Shown here: positions 23,593-31,759 of the stretch, piece after piece
How the letters are laid out: each line of letters starts with the position of its first letter
How positions within the stretch are numbered: position 1 is the first letter of the stretch
The notes under the pieces: generated by a model
The model's input: only the letters and a program-made list of their open reading frames with translations
Databases searched by the model: none
What the model was told of the DNA's origin: nothing
Source of the DNA: Owenweeksia sp.
GTDB lineage: Bacteria; Bacteroidota; Bacteroidia; Flavobacteriales; Schleiferiaceae
NCBI GenBank assembly: GCA_002695025.1
Contig: NZNV01000041.1
Span: 89,835 to 153,834, forward strand
Length of the DNA: 64,000 bases
Direction: 5' to 3'
Program-made: the position numbers and the translations under genes

Positions 23593-24017
23593 TCGTTGAT
23601 AAAATCGGCCGGGGTTTGGTTGTGGAACTTAATGGTGCTCAGCACTTTTTCATTCTTATCAAGCAATACAATATGTGGGAAAGATCCCTGCTGGTTGTAT
23701 TGGGCAGCCAGCTTTTCATTTTGCTTCTTCTGTTCTTCGGGCAATTGGTTCTTCTTGCGGGTAGGAAAATCCAGGTACAACAGTACTATCTTCTTACCGG
23801 CAAAATCTGAGAACTCCGCGCTCTCCAATATTTCCTTCTTGAATTGCATGCACGGGCGGCACCAGTCCGAACCCGCAAATACCATCAGTATGGCTTTATC
23901 TTCCTTTTGGGCAATAGCTCGTGCCTCGGCAAGACTCGTGTGGAAAGTAGTATCCTGCGGAACAAAGGCGGTTGCGACCATGAAAGTGAAGATCAACGGG
24001 AAAATCTTACTCATCAT
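23568..24017 (-). CDS. Exported thioredoxin-like protein
   Basis: A 149-residue protein (two adjacent ATGs at the start) with a signal peptide and a thioredoxin-7/DsbD-gamma-like fold. Its redox centre is G-S-D-W-C-R-P-C-M-Q-F-K-K (Cys about 51 and 54), with the cis-Pro in S-F-P-H-I-V-L-L-D. The C-terminal K-F-H-N-Q-T-P-A-D-F-I follows. It is the first gene of the ApbE/DUF4266/DUF3570 operon and could keep the DUF4266 tail cysteines reduced in the periplasm. That partnership is inferred. Confidence 0.92.
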   Translation of the reverse strand: MMSKIFPLIFTFMVATAFVPQDTTFHTSLAEARAIAQKEDKAILMVFAGSDWCRPCMQFKKEILESAEFSDFAGKKIVLLYLDFPTRKKNQLPEEQKKQNEKLAAQYNQQGSFPHIVLLDKNEKVLSTIKFHNQTPADFINECKKHLAS

Positions 24018-24214
24018 GTTTTGTTTGATTTTATAGGTACAAGAACGCCAATAAAATCCAGTTTAGTTTACGGCTTCCTCTAAAATTCAGGGCCTTACTA
24101 AAACTTTATCTTTAGTCTAAATTATGATAGCTTTATTGCCATGGAGGGTGCTTGCCATTGTCCTGGTGTAACTACACCCCAAGAAAGGGATGACCCCTAA
24201 AACTTAAAGCACTG

Positions 24215-24222
24215 TATCTTTG
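24215..24222 (+). promoter_or_regulatory. -7 promoter box of queD
   Basis: TATCTTTG fits TAnnTTTG exactly and lies 20 bp before ATG 24243. No matching -33 TTTG was seen. Confidence 0.5.
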
Positions 24223-24242
24223 CCCAAAGTTTTAAACACGGC

Positions 24243-24656
24243 ATGATCTATATCGAAAGGAAAGAGCGCTTCAGCGCTGCCCATCAGCTGTATAATCCCA
24301 ATTGGAGTGACGAGCAGAACCGGGAAGTCTTTGGTAAATGTTCCAACAAGAATTTTCACGGGCACAACTATACTCTCACGGTAACCATTAAGGGAGAGAT
24401 CAATCCGGATACCGGTTTTGTGATGAACCTGGTAGACCTGAAAAAGATCATCAATACGCACGTAACGGATAAGCTGGACCACAGTAACCTGAACCATGAT
24501 GTAGACTTTATGCAGGGAAAGTTCAGCAGCACGGAAGTATTAGCCGTTGAAATATGGAAGATCCTGGAACCTGAAATTGCTAAACACGGAGCCCAACTTC
24601 ATAAGATCCGGCTGGATGAAACTCTTAACAATGCGGTGGAATATTTCGGTGAATAG
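24243..24656 (+). CDS. queD: 6-carboxytetrahydropterin synthase (QueD/PTPS family)
   Basis: A 137-residue protein. The zinc ligands are H14 (F-S-A-A-H), H39 and H41 (N-F-H-G-H-N-Y), and the catalytic Cys is C33 (F-G-K-C-S-N). Also present are M-N-L-V-D-L-K, L-D-H-S-N-L-N and S-S-T-E-V-L-A-V-E-I-W. The enzyme converts dihydroneopterin triphosphate to 6-carboxytetrahydropterin in queuosine and 7-deazaguanine synthesis; some homologues make 6-pyruvoyltetrahydropterin instead. The first inverted repeat of the downstream cassette begins in its stop codon. Confidence 0.94.
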   Translation: MIYIERKERFSAAHQLYNPNWSDEQNREVFGKCSNKNFHGHNYTLTVTIKGEINPDTGFVMNLVDLKKIINTHVTDKLDHSNLNHDVDFMQGKFSSTEVLAVEIWKILEPEIAKHGAQLHKIRLDETLNNAVEYFGE

Positions 24657-24684
24657 ATATTAGATGTAGGAGACCAGATTTTAG
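24655..24684. repeat. Left inverted repeat of the four-helix-bundle cassette
   Basis: This contains AGATATTAGATGTA (24655-24668) and AGATTTTAG (24676-24684). AGATATTAGAT is the exact reverse complement of 25086-25096, TTAGATGTA of 25069-25077 and AGATTTTAG of 25081-25089. Confidence 0.75.
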
Positions 24685-24700
24685 GGTCAAATACTCGGAC

Positions 24701-25054
24701 ATGCACAACTTTAAAAACCTGGTCATCTGGCAAAAATCCATGGAACTTGTATCTGAAGTCTTTGCAATTACATCTCAATTCCCTAATGAGCATAAGTTTG
24801 GGCTTGCAATGCAAATGCAGAGATCTGCTATTTCAATTCCCTCTAATATTTCTGAAGGCAGCGGTCGTGAGTCCGATAAAGAACTTGTTCGCTTCCTGAA
24901 TATAGCTAATGGCTCCTGCAATGAATTGGAAACCCAAATATTAATAGCAAGGAACCTGGACCTAATTGCTCCTAACCAAACAGAAGAAATCTGTAGTCAC
25001 ATCCACGAAATCCAAAAAATGAACTATACCCTAAGACGTAAGTTTGAAAAATAG
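24701..25054 (+). CDS. Four-helix-bundle protein (23S rRNA intervening-sequence family)
   Basis: A 117-residue protein with the family pattern: F-K-N-L-V-I-W-Q-K-S-M-E-L near the start, F-P-N-E-H-K-F-G-L-A-M-Q-M-Q-R-S-A-I-S-I-P-S-N-I-S-E-G (about 28-54), and F-L-N-I-A-N-G-S-C-N-E-L-E-T-Q near 66-80. These proteins form pentamers of four-helix bundles; their biological role is unknown. Some are encoded in insertions within 23S rRNA genes, others stand alone. Here the gene is set between queD and fabD and bounded by AT-rich inverted repeats, as in a small mobile cassette. Confidence 0.94.
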   Translation: MHNFKNLVIWQKSMELVSEVFAITSQFPNEHKFGLAMQMQRSAISIPSNISEGSGRESDKELVRFLNIANGSCNELETQILIARNLDLIAPNQTEEICSHIHEIQKMNYTLRRKFEK

Positions 25055-25068
25055 ATTTTAATTAATCT

Positions 25069-25096
25069 TACATCTAACTTCTAAAATCTAATATCT
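25069..25096. repeat. Right inverted repeat of the four-helix-bundle cassette
   Basis: TACATCTAA (25069-25077) and CTAAAATCTAATATCT (25081-25096) are reverse complements of pieces of 24655-24684, in slightly shuffled order. It ends 6 bp before fabD. Confidence 0.75.
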
Positions 25097-25102
25097 CACA
25101 AA

Positions 25103-25975
25103 ATGAAAGCATACATCTTCCCCGGTCAGGGAGCGCAGTTTACCGGAATGGGTAAAGATCTTTACGAAAATTCCGCTCTGGCAAAAGAACATTTTGAACA
25201 AGCCAATGATATTCTCGGCTTCCGCATTACCGATATTATGTTTGAAGGTTCTGCGGATGACCTGAAACAAACCAAAGTTACCCAACCGGCCGTTTTCCTG
25301 CATTCGGTTATCCTGGCTAAAACACTTCAGGATTTTAAACCCGACATGGTGGCCGGCCATTCATTGGGCGAATTTTCCGCCCTGGTAGCCAATGGTACCC
25401 TCTCTTTTGAAGACGGCCTGAGACTGGTGAGCCAACGTGCCATGGCCATGCAAAAGGCCTGCGAAATGGAGCCCTCTACTATGGCCGCGGTATTAGGACT
25501 GGAAGACAGCGTGGTTGAACAGGTTTGCAGCGACATTGACGGCATAGTAGTAGCCGCCAACTACAACTGCCCGGGGCAACTGGTCATTTCCGGGAGCACC
25601 GGAGCCGTAACCCTGGCCTGCGAAAAAATGAAGGAAGCGGGTGCCAAACGTGCTTTGATGCTTCCCGTGGGCGGAGCCTTCCATTCTCCCCTGATGAAAC
25701 CTGCTGAAGAAGAATTGGCCGCAGCCATTGAAGCTACACAGTTCAACCAGCCCATTTGCCCGGTATACCAGAACGTAACCACTACCGCTGTAAGCAACCC
25801 TCAGGAGATCCGGAAAAACCTGGTGGCCCAGCTTACTGCACCGGTAAAATGGACCCAAAGTGTAAAATCCATGATCAAAGACGGGGCAAATGTGTTTATA
25901 GAGGTAGGCCCCGGCAAAGTGCTACAAGGGCTGGTTAAGAAAATTGACGGCAGTGTGGACGCTGCCAGCGCCTGA
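25103..25975 (+). CDS. fabD: Malonyl CoA-acyl carrier protein transacylase
   Basis: A 290-residue enzyme that loads malonyl groups onto acyl carrier protein for fatty acid synthesis. The start F-P-G-Q-G-A-Q-F-T-G-M-G, nucleophile S87 in G-H-S-L-G-E, and H194 in G-G-A-F-H-S-P-L-M are intact. Arg in S-Q-R-A-M-A-M-Q and Gln in the F-P-G-Q-G motif complete the site. Length is normal. The following lipoprotein gene starts immediately after its stop. Confidence 0.98.
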   Translation: MKAYIFPGQGAQFTGMGKDLYENSALAKEHFEQANDILGFRITDIMFEGSADDLKQTKVTQPAVFLHSVILAKTLQDFKPDMVAGHSLGEFSALVANGTLSFEDGLRLVSQRAMAMQKACEMEPSTMAAVLGLEDSVVEQVCSDIDGIVVAANYNCPGQLVISGSTGAVTLACEKMKEAGAKRALMLPVGGAFHSPLMKPAEEELAAAIEATQFNQPICPVYQNVTTTAVSNPQEIRKNLVAQLTAPVKWTQSVKSMIKDGANVFIEVGPGKVLQGLVKKIDGSVDAASA

Positions 25976-26551
25976 ATGAATAAAGCTATCCTCTTTTTGA
26001 TTGTATTGGGAATATTTGCCACCAGCTCCTGCCATACGGGCACAGATGCGGACGAACGTAAATATGAAGCCATGACCCGTTACGGGGCCTGGCAGGCCCG
26101 GGCGGATGAAACCCGCGCCAAGGTAGGCACCATAGAGACGGAGCAATCTGCCTACCTGAGGTACGAATTTGACTCTCTGGACCGTAGTATTCTGGACAGT
26201 CCGTACCCATACTGGGATAAGATCCAGGTTTTCCTGGACAAAAAGGGGATCCGCAAGGCAAAGCTGTATGCCAATCCGGCCAAAAGCTTTCTTACGGAAG
26301 AATTTTATTTTGAAAACGGCAACCTCATCTACGCACAGATCGACTCTCAGGGAATCCGTGAACTGGAACCGGATTCTATTTTCAGAGGAGACCGGTATTT
26401 CTTCACCAAGAATGTATTGGTGCTGGCCCTGGACTCCAAGGGCAAAAGGAAGGATATCACCGATGATAGTGTGAAGATCAAGAGTGTGGACCTTATCAAT
26501 GAATCAGACCAGATCAAACAAATCATAGCCGACAAACAAATCAAACTTTGA
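25976..26551 (+). CDS. Putative lipoprotein of unknown function
   Basis: A 191-residue protein whose leader reads M-N-K-A-I-L-F-L-I-V-L-G-I-F-A-T-S-S-C, with lipidated Cys about residue 19. The mature part is charged, with D-S-P-Y-P-Y-W-D-K-I-Q-V-F-L-D-K-K-G-I and E-E-F-Y-F-E-N-G-N-L-I-Y-A, suggesting alternating beta strands. No family is recognised. It abuts fabD and overlaps mvaD by 4 bp, so it is embedded in the housekeeping operon. Confidence 0.75.
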   Translation: MNKAILFLIVLGIFATSSCHTGTDADERKYEAMTRYGAWQARADETRAKVGTIETEQSAYLRYEFDSLDRSILDSPYPYWDKIQVFLDKKGIRKAKLYANPAKSFLTEEFYFENGNLIYAQIDSQGIRELEPDSIFRGDRYFFTKNVLVLALDSKGKRKDITDDSVKIKSVDLINESDQIKQIIADKQIKL

Positions 26552-27582
26552 GTAAAACCACTACCTGGCGCAGCCCGTCAAACATAGCCCTGGTGAAATA
26601 CTGGGGTAAATATCATCCCCAGCTACCAGCCAACCCCAGTATCAGCTTTACCCTGGATCAATGCTATACCGAAACCACGCTAAGCCTGCTGGAGCGAAGC
26701 TCTGACGATACTTATGACGTGGATATACTGCTGGATGGAGAGCCACAGGAAAGTTTCAAACCTAAGATCACCAAATTCCTGGATGCCATCCAGGAAGAAA
26801 TACCGTTTACCCGGGATCATAAACTGCGTATTGAGACGCATAATAGCTTTCCGCACAGCAGCGGCATAGCTTCCAGTGCCTCAGGAATGAGTGCCCTGGC
26901 ACTGTGCCTGCTTACCCTTAAGGAAGAGATTGAACGTAAACAAAGCACGGATTTTTTCCGCAAGGCGAGCGAATGGTCTCGCTTAGGTTCAGGAAGTGCC
27001 AGCCGCTCGGTGTACGGTGGCCTGGTGGAATGGGGAAGGTTTGCCGGTATAGCAGAAAGTAATGATGAATACGCCATACCCTATGGAGGCAATATTCACC
27101 CGATATTCCAGGATTTCTGTGATTATGTACTGTTGGTGGAAACCGGTTCCAAAAAGGTATCCAGCACGGCCGGCCATGGCTTGATGGAAAATCACCCTTA
27201 TGCTGAAAGGCGCTTTTTGCAGGCACATGAAAACCTTTCCGAACTGCTACATAGTATTTCGTCCGGTGAGCTTGAAAAATTCGGGACCCTGGTGGAAAGT
27301 GAAGCCCTTACGCTGCACGCCATGATGATGACCTCCTCACCTTATTTCATCCTGATGAAACCCAATACCGTACATATACTGGAGCAGGTATGGGATTTCC
27401 GTAAAGAGACCGGGCATCCGCTCTATTTTACGCTGGATGCAGGTGCTAATGTACATTTACTGTTTCCGGCAACAATTGAACAAGCTGTAAAAGAGTTTGT
27501 TAGAGATTCGTTAACAGGCTATTTGAAAAACGCTCAGTATATTTGCGACCGCGTTGGACAAGGTCCGGTTAAAATCAGGTAG
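26548..27582 (+). CDS. mvaD: Diphosphomevalonate decarboxylase
   Basis: The start is TTG 26548, overlapping the previous stop as TTGA; no ATG lies early in the frame. The product has 344 residues. The N-terminal S-P-S-N-I-A-L-V-K-Y-W-G-K-Y-H is diagnostic, as are H-S-S-G-I-A-S-S-A-S-G-M-S-A-L and G-S-G-S-A-S-R-S-V-Y-G-G. F-T-L-D-A-G-A-N-V-H closes the GHMP fold. It makes isopentenyl diphosphate from mevalonate 5-diphosphate with ATP. The next gene encodes the kinase-like step and the one after a prenyltransferase. Confidence 0.96.
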   Translation: MSKTTTWRSPSNIALVKYWGKYHPQLPANPSISFTLDQCYTETTLSLLERSSDDTYDVDILLDGEPQESFKPKITKFLDAIQEEIPFTRDHKLRIETHNSFPHSSGIASSASGMSALALCLLTLKEEIERKQSTDFFRKASEWSRLGSGSASRSVYGGLVEWGRFAGIAESNDEYAIPYGGNIHPIFQDFCDYVLLVETGSKKVSSTAGHGLMENHPYAERRFLQAHENLSELLHSISSGELEKFGTLVESEALTLHAMMMTSSPYFILMKPNTVHILEQVWDFRKETGHPLYFTLDAGANVHLLFPATIEQAVKEFVRDSLTGYLKNAQYICDRVGQGPVKIR

Positions 27583-28521
27583 ATGCATACAAACCCTTTA
27601 TACTACGCCAAGATCCTCCTTTTCGGAGAATACGGTATTATCAATGACTCCAAAGGTCTTTCTATTCCGTATGCCTTCTACCGGGGAGCGTTCAAGCAAT
27701 CAGACGCTTTAAAGGATAAGGCATTAAAGTCCAACAAAAGCCTGCAGGTATACCTGGCGCACCTCAAGGAATTACAGGTTTCCGGGGAGATCATTGCCCC
27801 ACTGAACCTCCAGGCTTTGGAGAAGGATATTGCCGAAGGCTTTTATTTTGACAGCAGTATTCCCGAAGGCTATGGTGTAGGAAGCAGTGGAGCCCTTTGT
27901 GCGGCCATCTACGATAAGTATGCCATTAACCGTATTGACCCGGACACTGATATTGACAAGGATTCGATCATCCAGCTGAAAAAGATCTTCGGACAAATGG
28001 AATCCTTCTTTCACGGTAAAAGCAGCGGTCTGGACCCATTGATCTGTTACCTGAAACTGCCGGTTCTTATCAGCTCCAAAGAAGAGCTGGGCACGGTAGC
28101 CATCCCTGAACCCGGCACCGGTAAAGGCGCTATTTTTCTATTGAACAGTGGCCAGCCGGGCGAAACACAACCTATGGTCAACATCTTTATGGAAAAGATG
28201 AAGAACAAGGGTTTCCGCCAGGTGATGAAAGATCAATTCACCAAATACAACGATGCCTGCATTCAGGCTTTTCTGAAAGGGCACACCAAGCCCTTATTCA
28301 GCAACCTTAAGAAGCTGAGCCACCTGGTACTGGAATATTTCACCCCCATGATACCTCACAGTGTTCATGAACTCTGGAAAAAAGGGATTGAAACCAACGC
28401 CTACTACCTGAAACTTTGCGGTTCCGGAGGCGGTGGTTTTGTACTGGGTTTTACGCGTGATTACGACAAAGCCCGCGAACTGCTGAAAGATCACCAGCCC
28501 GAACTTATTTACCGCTTCTGA
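27583..28521 (+). CDS. GHMP kinase, mevalonate kinase-like
   Basis: A 312-residue protein. Y-Y-A-K-I-L-L-F-G-E-Y-G at the start, P-E-G-Y-G-V-G-S-S-G-A-L-C-A-A-I-Y (about 95-111) and L-C-G-S-G-G-G-G-F-V-L-G-F (about 282-294) are the three GHMP motifs. K-S-S-G-L-D-P is the catalytic Asp region. By context (after mvaD, before a UbiA prenyltransferase) it should phosphorylate mevalonate, as in other Flavobacteriia. A phosphomevalonate role is possible. It abuts mvaD. Confidence 0.9.
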   Translation: MHTNPLYYAKILLFGEYGIINDSKGLSIPYAFYRGAFKQSDALKDKALKSNKSLQVYLAHLKELQVSGEIIAPLNLQALEKDIAEGFYFDSSIPEGYGVGSSGALCAAIYDKYAINRIDPDTDIDKDSIIQLKKIFGQMESFFHGKSSGLDPLICYLKLPVLISSKEELGTVAIPEPGTGKGAIFLLNSGQPGETQPMVNIFMEKMKNKGFRQVMKDQFTKYNDACIQAFLKGHTKPLFSNLKKLSHLVLEYFTPMIPHSVHELWKKGIETNAYYLKLCGSGGGGFVLGFTRDYDKARELLKDHQPELIYRF

Positions 28522-28526
28522 ATGCC

Positions 28527-29405
28527 ATGCTGAACCGGAAGCAGAGGCTGCTCATTTTCAAACTTTCTGCCTTGCTTTCGCTGGTGCGTTGGTACAATAT
28601 CTTTTTCCTGGCCCTGTCTCAATATCTGGCCGTAATTTTTATTCTCAACGACCCGGCCAACTGGATCAACACTCTTTTGAATATTGACCTGCACCTCATC
28701 GTTTTCGCTTCACTTTTCTGCGTGGCGGGTGGTTATATCATTAACAACTTTTACGATCTTGAAAAAGACCTTATCAACCGTCCCAATAAAACCTTATATG
28801 AAAAGATCGTAAAGCAATCCACTGCCCTGCGGTTGTATTTTCTGTTCAATGTAATCGGGGCGCTGTTGGGCTTCCTGGTTTCCTTTAACGTATTCCTATT
28901 TTTCAGTGCCTTCATATTCTTCATGTGGCTGTACTCCCACAAGCTGAAGAAGATCACTTTTATCGGGAATATGGTGGCGGCCCTGCTGGCCATTACTCCT
29001 TTTTTTGCCATCTTCATTTACTATCACCTGGAAGACCTATTGATCATCACCTACATCAGCTTTATCCTGCTCGTCATCTTTATCCGGGAGATCATCAAAG
29101 ACCTGGAGGCTCTGAAGGGCGATGTGATTATTGGTTACCATACCTTACCCGCTACCATTGGTATTTATCGCACTAAGTGGATAATCGTGGCTTTTGCCTT
29201 AAGCGGTTTTATACCGGCCACCGCTATTTTTATCAAAACCGGTTTCAGCGGGGTAAGTTATTATATGGCTGCGGGACTGGCTGGGCTGCTTATTTCCATT
29301 GCCTTCCTGCTGATGGCACAGAAAAAGAAGCACTACGTGATGCTCAATAATATGTACCGCTTGCTGATCATTGGTGGTATTTTAAGCCTGATGTTGTTTA
29401 CCTGA
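28527..29405 (+). CDS. UbiA-family prenyltransferase, likely GGGP-geranylgeranyltransferase type
   Basis: A 292-residue membrane protein with about eight or nine helices. The two Asp-rich motifs are N-N-F-Y-D-L-E-K-D (about 72-80) and R-E-I-I-K-D-L-E-A-L-K-G-D (about 186-198), characteristic of UbiA enzymes. Flavobacterial homologues in this position are usually annotated as geranylgeranylglycerol-phosphate geranylgeranyltransferase, although menaquinone or protoheme attachment is possible. It follows the mevalonate genes by 5 bp, consistent with use of their isoprenoid product. It overlaps the convergent GH113-like gene by 8 bp. Confidence 0.9.
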   Translation: MLNRKQRLLIFKLSALLSLVRWYNIFFLALSQYLAVIFILNDPANWINTLLNIDLHLIVFASLFCVAGGYIINNFYDLEKDLINRPNKTLYEKIVKQSTALRLYFLFNVIGALLGFLVSFNVFLFFSAFIFFMWLYSHKLKKITFIGNMVAALLAITPFFAIFIYYHLEDLLIITYISFILLVIFIREIIKDLEALKGDVIIGYHTLPATIGIYRTKWIIVAFALSGFIPATAIFIKTGFSGVSYYMAAGLAGLLISIAFLLMAQKKKHYVMLNNMYRLLIIGGILSLMLFT

Positions 29406-30408
29406 AATACCATTTTGCAATGGTTTGCGCCACCGGCTTATTCTGAGGTGTAAACCGGTTGTTTTGAGGTCCACCGGCATGTTCATGATCAGGATGCCAT
29501 TTCCAGATAAAGCCTCCCGCAAACCAGGGTTGTTCCCAAAAAGTTTCAAAAAGCGCCTGGTAAGCATTCTGTTGGGCTTCCAGGTTTACTCCTTCGTAAT
29601 GTTCCATGTGCCAGGGTTTATCGGCACAATGGTCCGAGCTACGATAACCATACTCCGTAAAAAGTACCGGTTTATTAACTTTCCGCTGGTGCTCCTGCAT
29701 GGAAACCAACCAGGGCGCCCAGCCATCCTTACATTGTTGGACCGTAGGCGTTTTAGCACCCGATACCGGAAAATAGGCGTCAATGCCGATATAATCCAGT
29801 TTATTCCAGTGCGGAAAGCTCTGGTAGGAATCCCAGTTACCGGCATAGGTGAGCTTACCGCTGTAATTAGCCCGCACCGAATCGATCAATAAAGACCAGA
29901 ACTCCGGGCGTTGCTCATGGAAGTTCTTCCACTCTACCCCTATGCAAAAAGCACCACAATTCAAGGAGTTTGCCAGGCGGGCAAAGTGCAGTATATAATT
30001 GTAATAGGATTGTTCCAGCTGCCGCCAGCCTTCCTCCGTAGCAGGACTATAATCCCCGGTAAAATCACCGTGCCTGATCCATACCTGCGGCTTTAGCATC
30101 ACTTCCAGGTTATGAGCGTGAGCGTACTGCGACATGGTAGCCACACCTGTATCCTTCTCACCCCACCACTGCCAGTCCAGGTTGTAAAAAACCTGTCCTT
30201 TTTCATCTCCAATAAAACCGTAAGGAATGATCGCCACCCAATCAGCACGCAACCTCACCAAGGGATCAAAGGCTCCCGGCTCTATAGCTTTGGAAGGGCT
30301 TACCCAATTTACCCCACGCATTATATCATTCACCTCCTCTTCAACAGTTGGCTGTTGCCCGCAACTGATGCCCAGGCTTAAAAGAAAAACAATCAGGGGC
30401 CTAGGCAT
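29398..30408 (-). CDS. GH113-like glycoside hydrolase lipoprotein
   Basis: A 336-residue protein with a lipoprotein leader (L-S-L-G-I-S-C-G; Cys16). A TIM barrel begins I-M-R-G-V-N-W-V-S-P. Candidate catalytic acids are E159 (C-I-G-V-E-W) and E252 (L-F-T-E-Y-G-Y), at strand ends, as in family GH113 beta-mannanases. The C-terminal F-I-W-K-W-H-P-D-H fits the active-site Trp region. It is the last gene of the six-gene redox/glycosyltransferase operon (8-bp overlap with the preceding gene) and may trim or release the glycan made by it. Mannan specificity is unproven. Confidence 0.85.
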   Translation of the reverse strand: MPRPLIVFLLSLGISCGQQPTVEEEVNDIMRGVNWVSPSKAIEPGAFDPLVRLRADWVAIIPYGFIGDEKGQVFYNLDWQWWGEKDTGVATMSQYAHAHNLEVMLKPQVWIRHGDFTGDYSPATEEGWRQLEQSYYNYILHFARLANSLNCGAFCIGVEWKNFHEQRPEFWSLLIDSVRANYSGKLTYAGNWDSYQSFPHWNKLDYIGIDAYFPVSGAKTPTVQQCKDGWAPWLVSMQEHQRKVNKPVLFTEYGYRSSDHCADKPWHMEHYEGVNLEAQQNAYQALFETFWEQPWFAGGFIWKWHPDHEHAGGPQNNRFTPQNKPVAQTIAKWYFR

Positions 30409-31759
30409 GGGTATAGGATTTTACGGGTAAGGGTGGTGTAACTCCTTTCCTGAGTTCATAGATCATTACAGTAAAGACCACTGAGTATTCCAGGGCTACC
30501 AGCCAGAGGTTTTCCCGGTAATCCCTATAACCGTAGGCGGCATAGCTCAGGATAACTACAGCGCTCCAGGCCACTGGGAAACGGTAGCCACTCCATATGG
30601 ACACAGCGAGAGGAACCGCCACATACCAGGGATGTACCGTGGTTGACAGGGCATAGTAAATGGTAATCGCCCAAAGCATGGAGGTCATCAATACCCGGGG
30701 CTCTTTGTTTTGGCGGACAAAGGCCAGTAACACTATGGAAATAAATGTAACTACCGGTAAAATTCGACCGGCTGTTTGGATGATATTATAGCCGGTTACT
30801 TCATATCCGATGGCCCGCACGATGTAGTACACACTGGCGTTGAATTCAAAATTCTGGAAGTATAGTTCGATGCTGCTCATAAAGTTGGCGATCAATGCTT
30901 CGCTAATAAAAGGAGCAAAAAGAAGAAGTACTATCAGAGCAGTCACCAGATAATAGCCTATCGCCTGTTTAAGGCCCAGTTTCTTAAAGAATAACGGCAG
31001 GAAAAGGAGGGGAATAAGTTTTACACTTACTGACAGGCCCAGCACTACTGCTGAACCAACCCATTTTTGGGTTAACAACAAGTAAATGGACCACAACAAA
31101 AAGAAGATCATTACCCCTTCAAAATGAAGGTTACCGGTAAATTCAAGGATCACAAAAGGATTGAGCAGGTAGAAATAAATACAGCGTTCACTGATACCCA
31201 AATAACGCAACAACTTACGACCCATCCACCAGATACCTATATCTGCAGCTATCACAACCATACGTAGCGTCAGTACACTGACCAGTATACTTTGGGACCC
31301 CACCAGTGCAGCCAGAAAAAAACAAAGTTGATTCAAAGGTGGGTACACCGTATAATGGCTGGCGTTCAGCTCACCCATACCTTTCGCCAACTGAGCGCCC
31401 TGATGCACCACTTCAGCATTTTCTTCCTGCAAAAAACCGAGCGGGAAACTCAAATAGGGATTGAAGCCTTCCAGCAAGAGGCGGCCATCCCATATAAAAC
31501 GGTAGAAATCATTGGAAAGCTCCGGGGTGCTTACGACAAAGATCAGCCGGAAAACCAAGGCCAGAAAAGCCAGGAAACCGAAACTGAAAGCAGCACGATT
31601 GAGGAAATAAAGGAAACCGCCAAAGCTTATCCCGTAATACATCAACAGCAAGCCAAAATCTTCGCGGGTCACTCCATACGCCAGATTAAAATAGGAGATC
31701 ACCACCAGCAATATGATTGCCAGTACCTGCCCAATCGGGGCTTTGCCTAGGCGCGACAT
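30401..31759 (-). CDS. GT-C polyprenyl-phosphate-dependent mannosyltransferase-like protein
   Basis: A 452-residue protein with about twelve membrane helices. The loop S-N-D-F-Y-R-F-I-W-D-G-R-L-L-L-E-G-F-N-P (about 82-101) is typical of the GT87/MptA-B type, which use polyprenyl-phosphate-mannose. Y-T-V-Y-P-P-L-N-Q and H-P-W-Y-V-A-V-P are further conserved loops. It overlaps the upstream GT2 gene by 13 bp. The GT2 enzyme at 33207 could make its lipid-linked sugar donor. Sugar identity is inferred from family only. Confidence 0.85.
   Translation of the reverse strand: MSRLGKAPIGQVLAIILLVVISYFNLAYGVTREDFGLLLMYYGISFGGFLYFLNRAAFSFGFLAFLALVFRLIFVVSTPELSNDFYRFIWDGRLLLEGFNPYLSFPLGFLQEENAEVVHQGAQLAKGMGELNASHYTVYPPLNQLCFFLAALVGSQSILVSVLTLRMVVIAADIGIWWMGRKLLRYLGISERCIYFYLLNPFVILEFTGNLHFEGVMIFFLLWSIYLLLTQKWVGSAVVLGLSVSVKLIPLLFLPLFFKKLGLKQAIGYYLVTALIVLLLFAPFISEALIANFMSSIELYFQNFEFNASVYYIVRAIGYEVTGYNIIQTAGRILPVVTFISIVLLAFVRQNKEPRVLMTSMLWAITIYYALSTTVHPWYVAVPLAVSIWSGYRFPVAWSAVVILSYAAYGYRDYRENLWLVALEYSVVFTVMIYELRKGVTPPLPVKSYTHA

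Noticed and set aside
24155..24215. preQ1-riboswitch-like sequence before queD (GGTGTAACTACACC and A-rich tail)
   Set aside because: Spacing and the conserved core do not match preQ1-I, and the promoter box at 24215 would start transcription after it.
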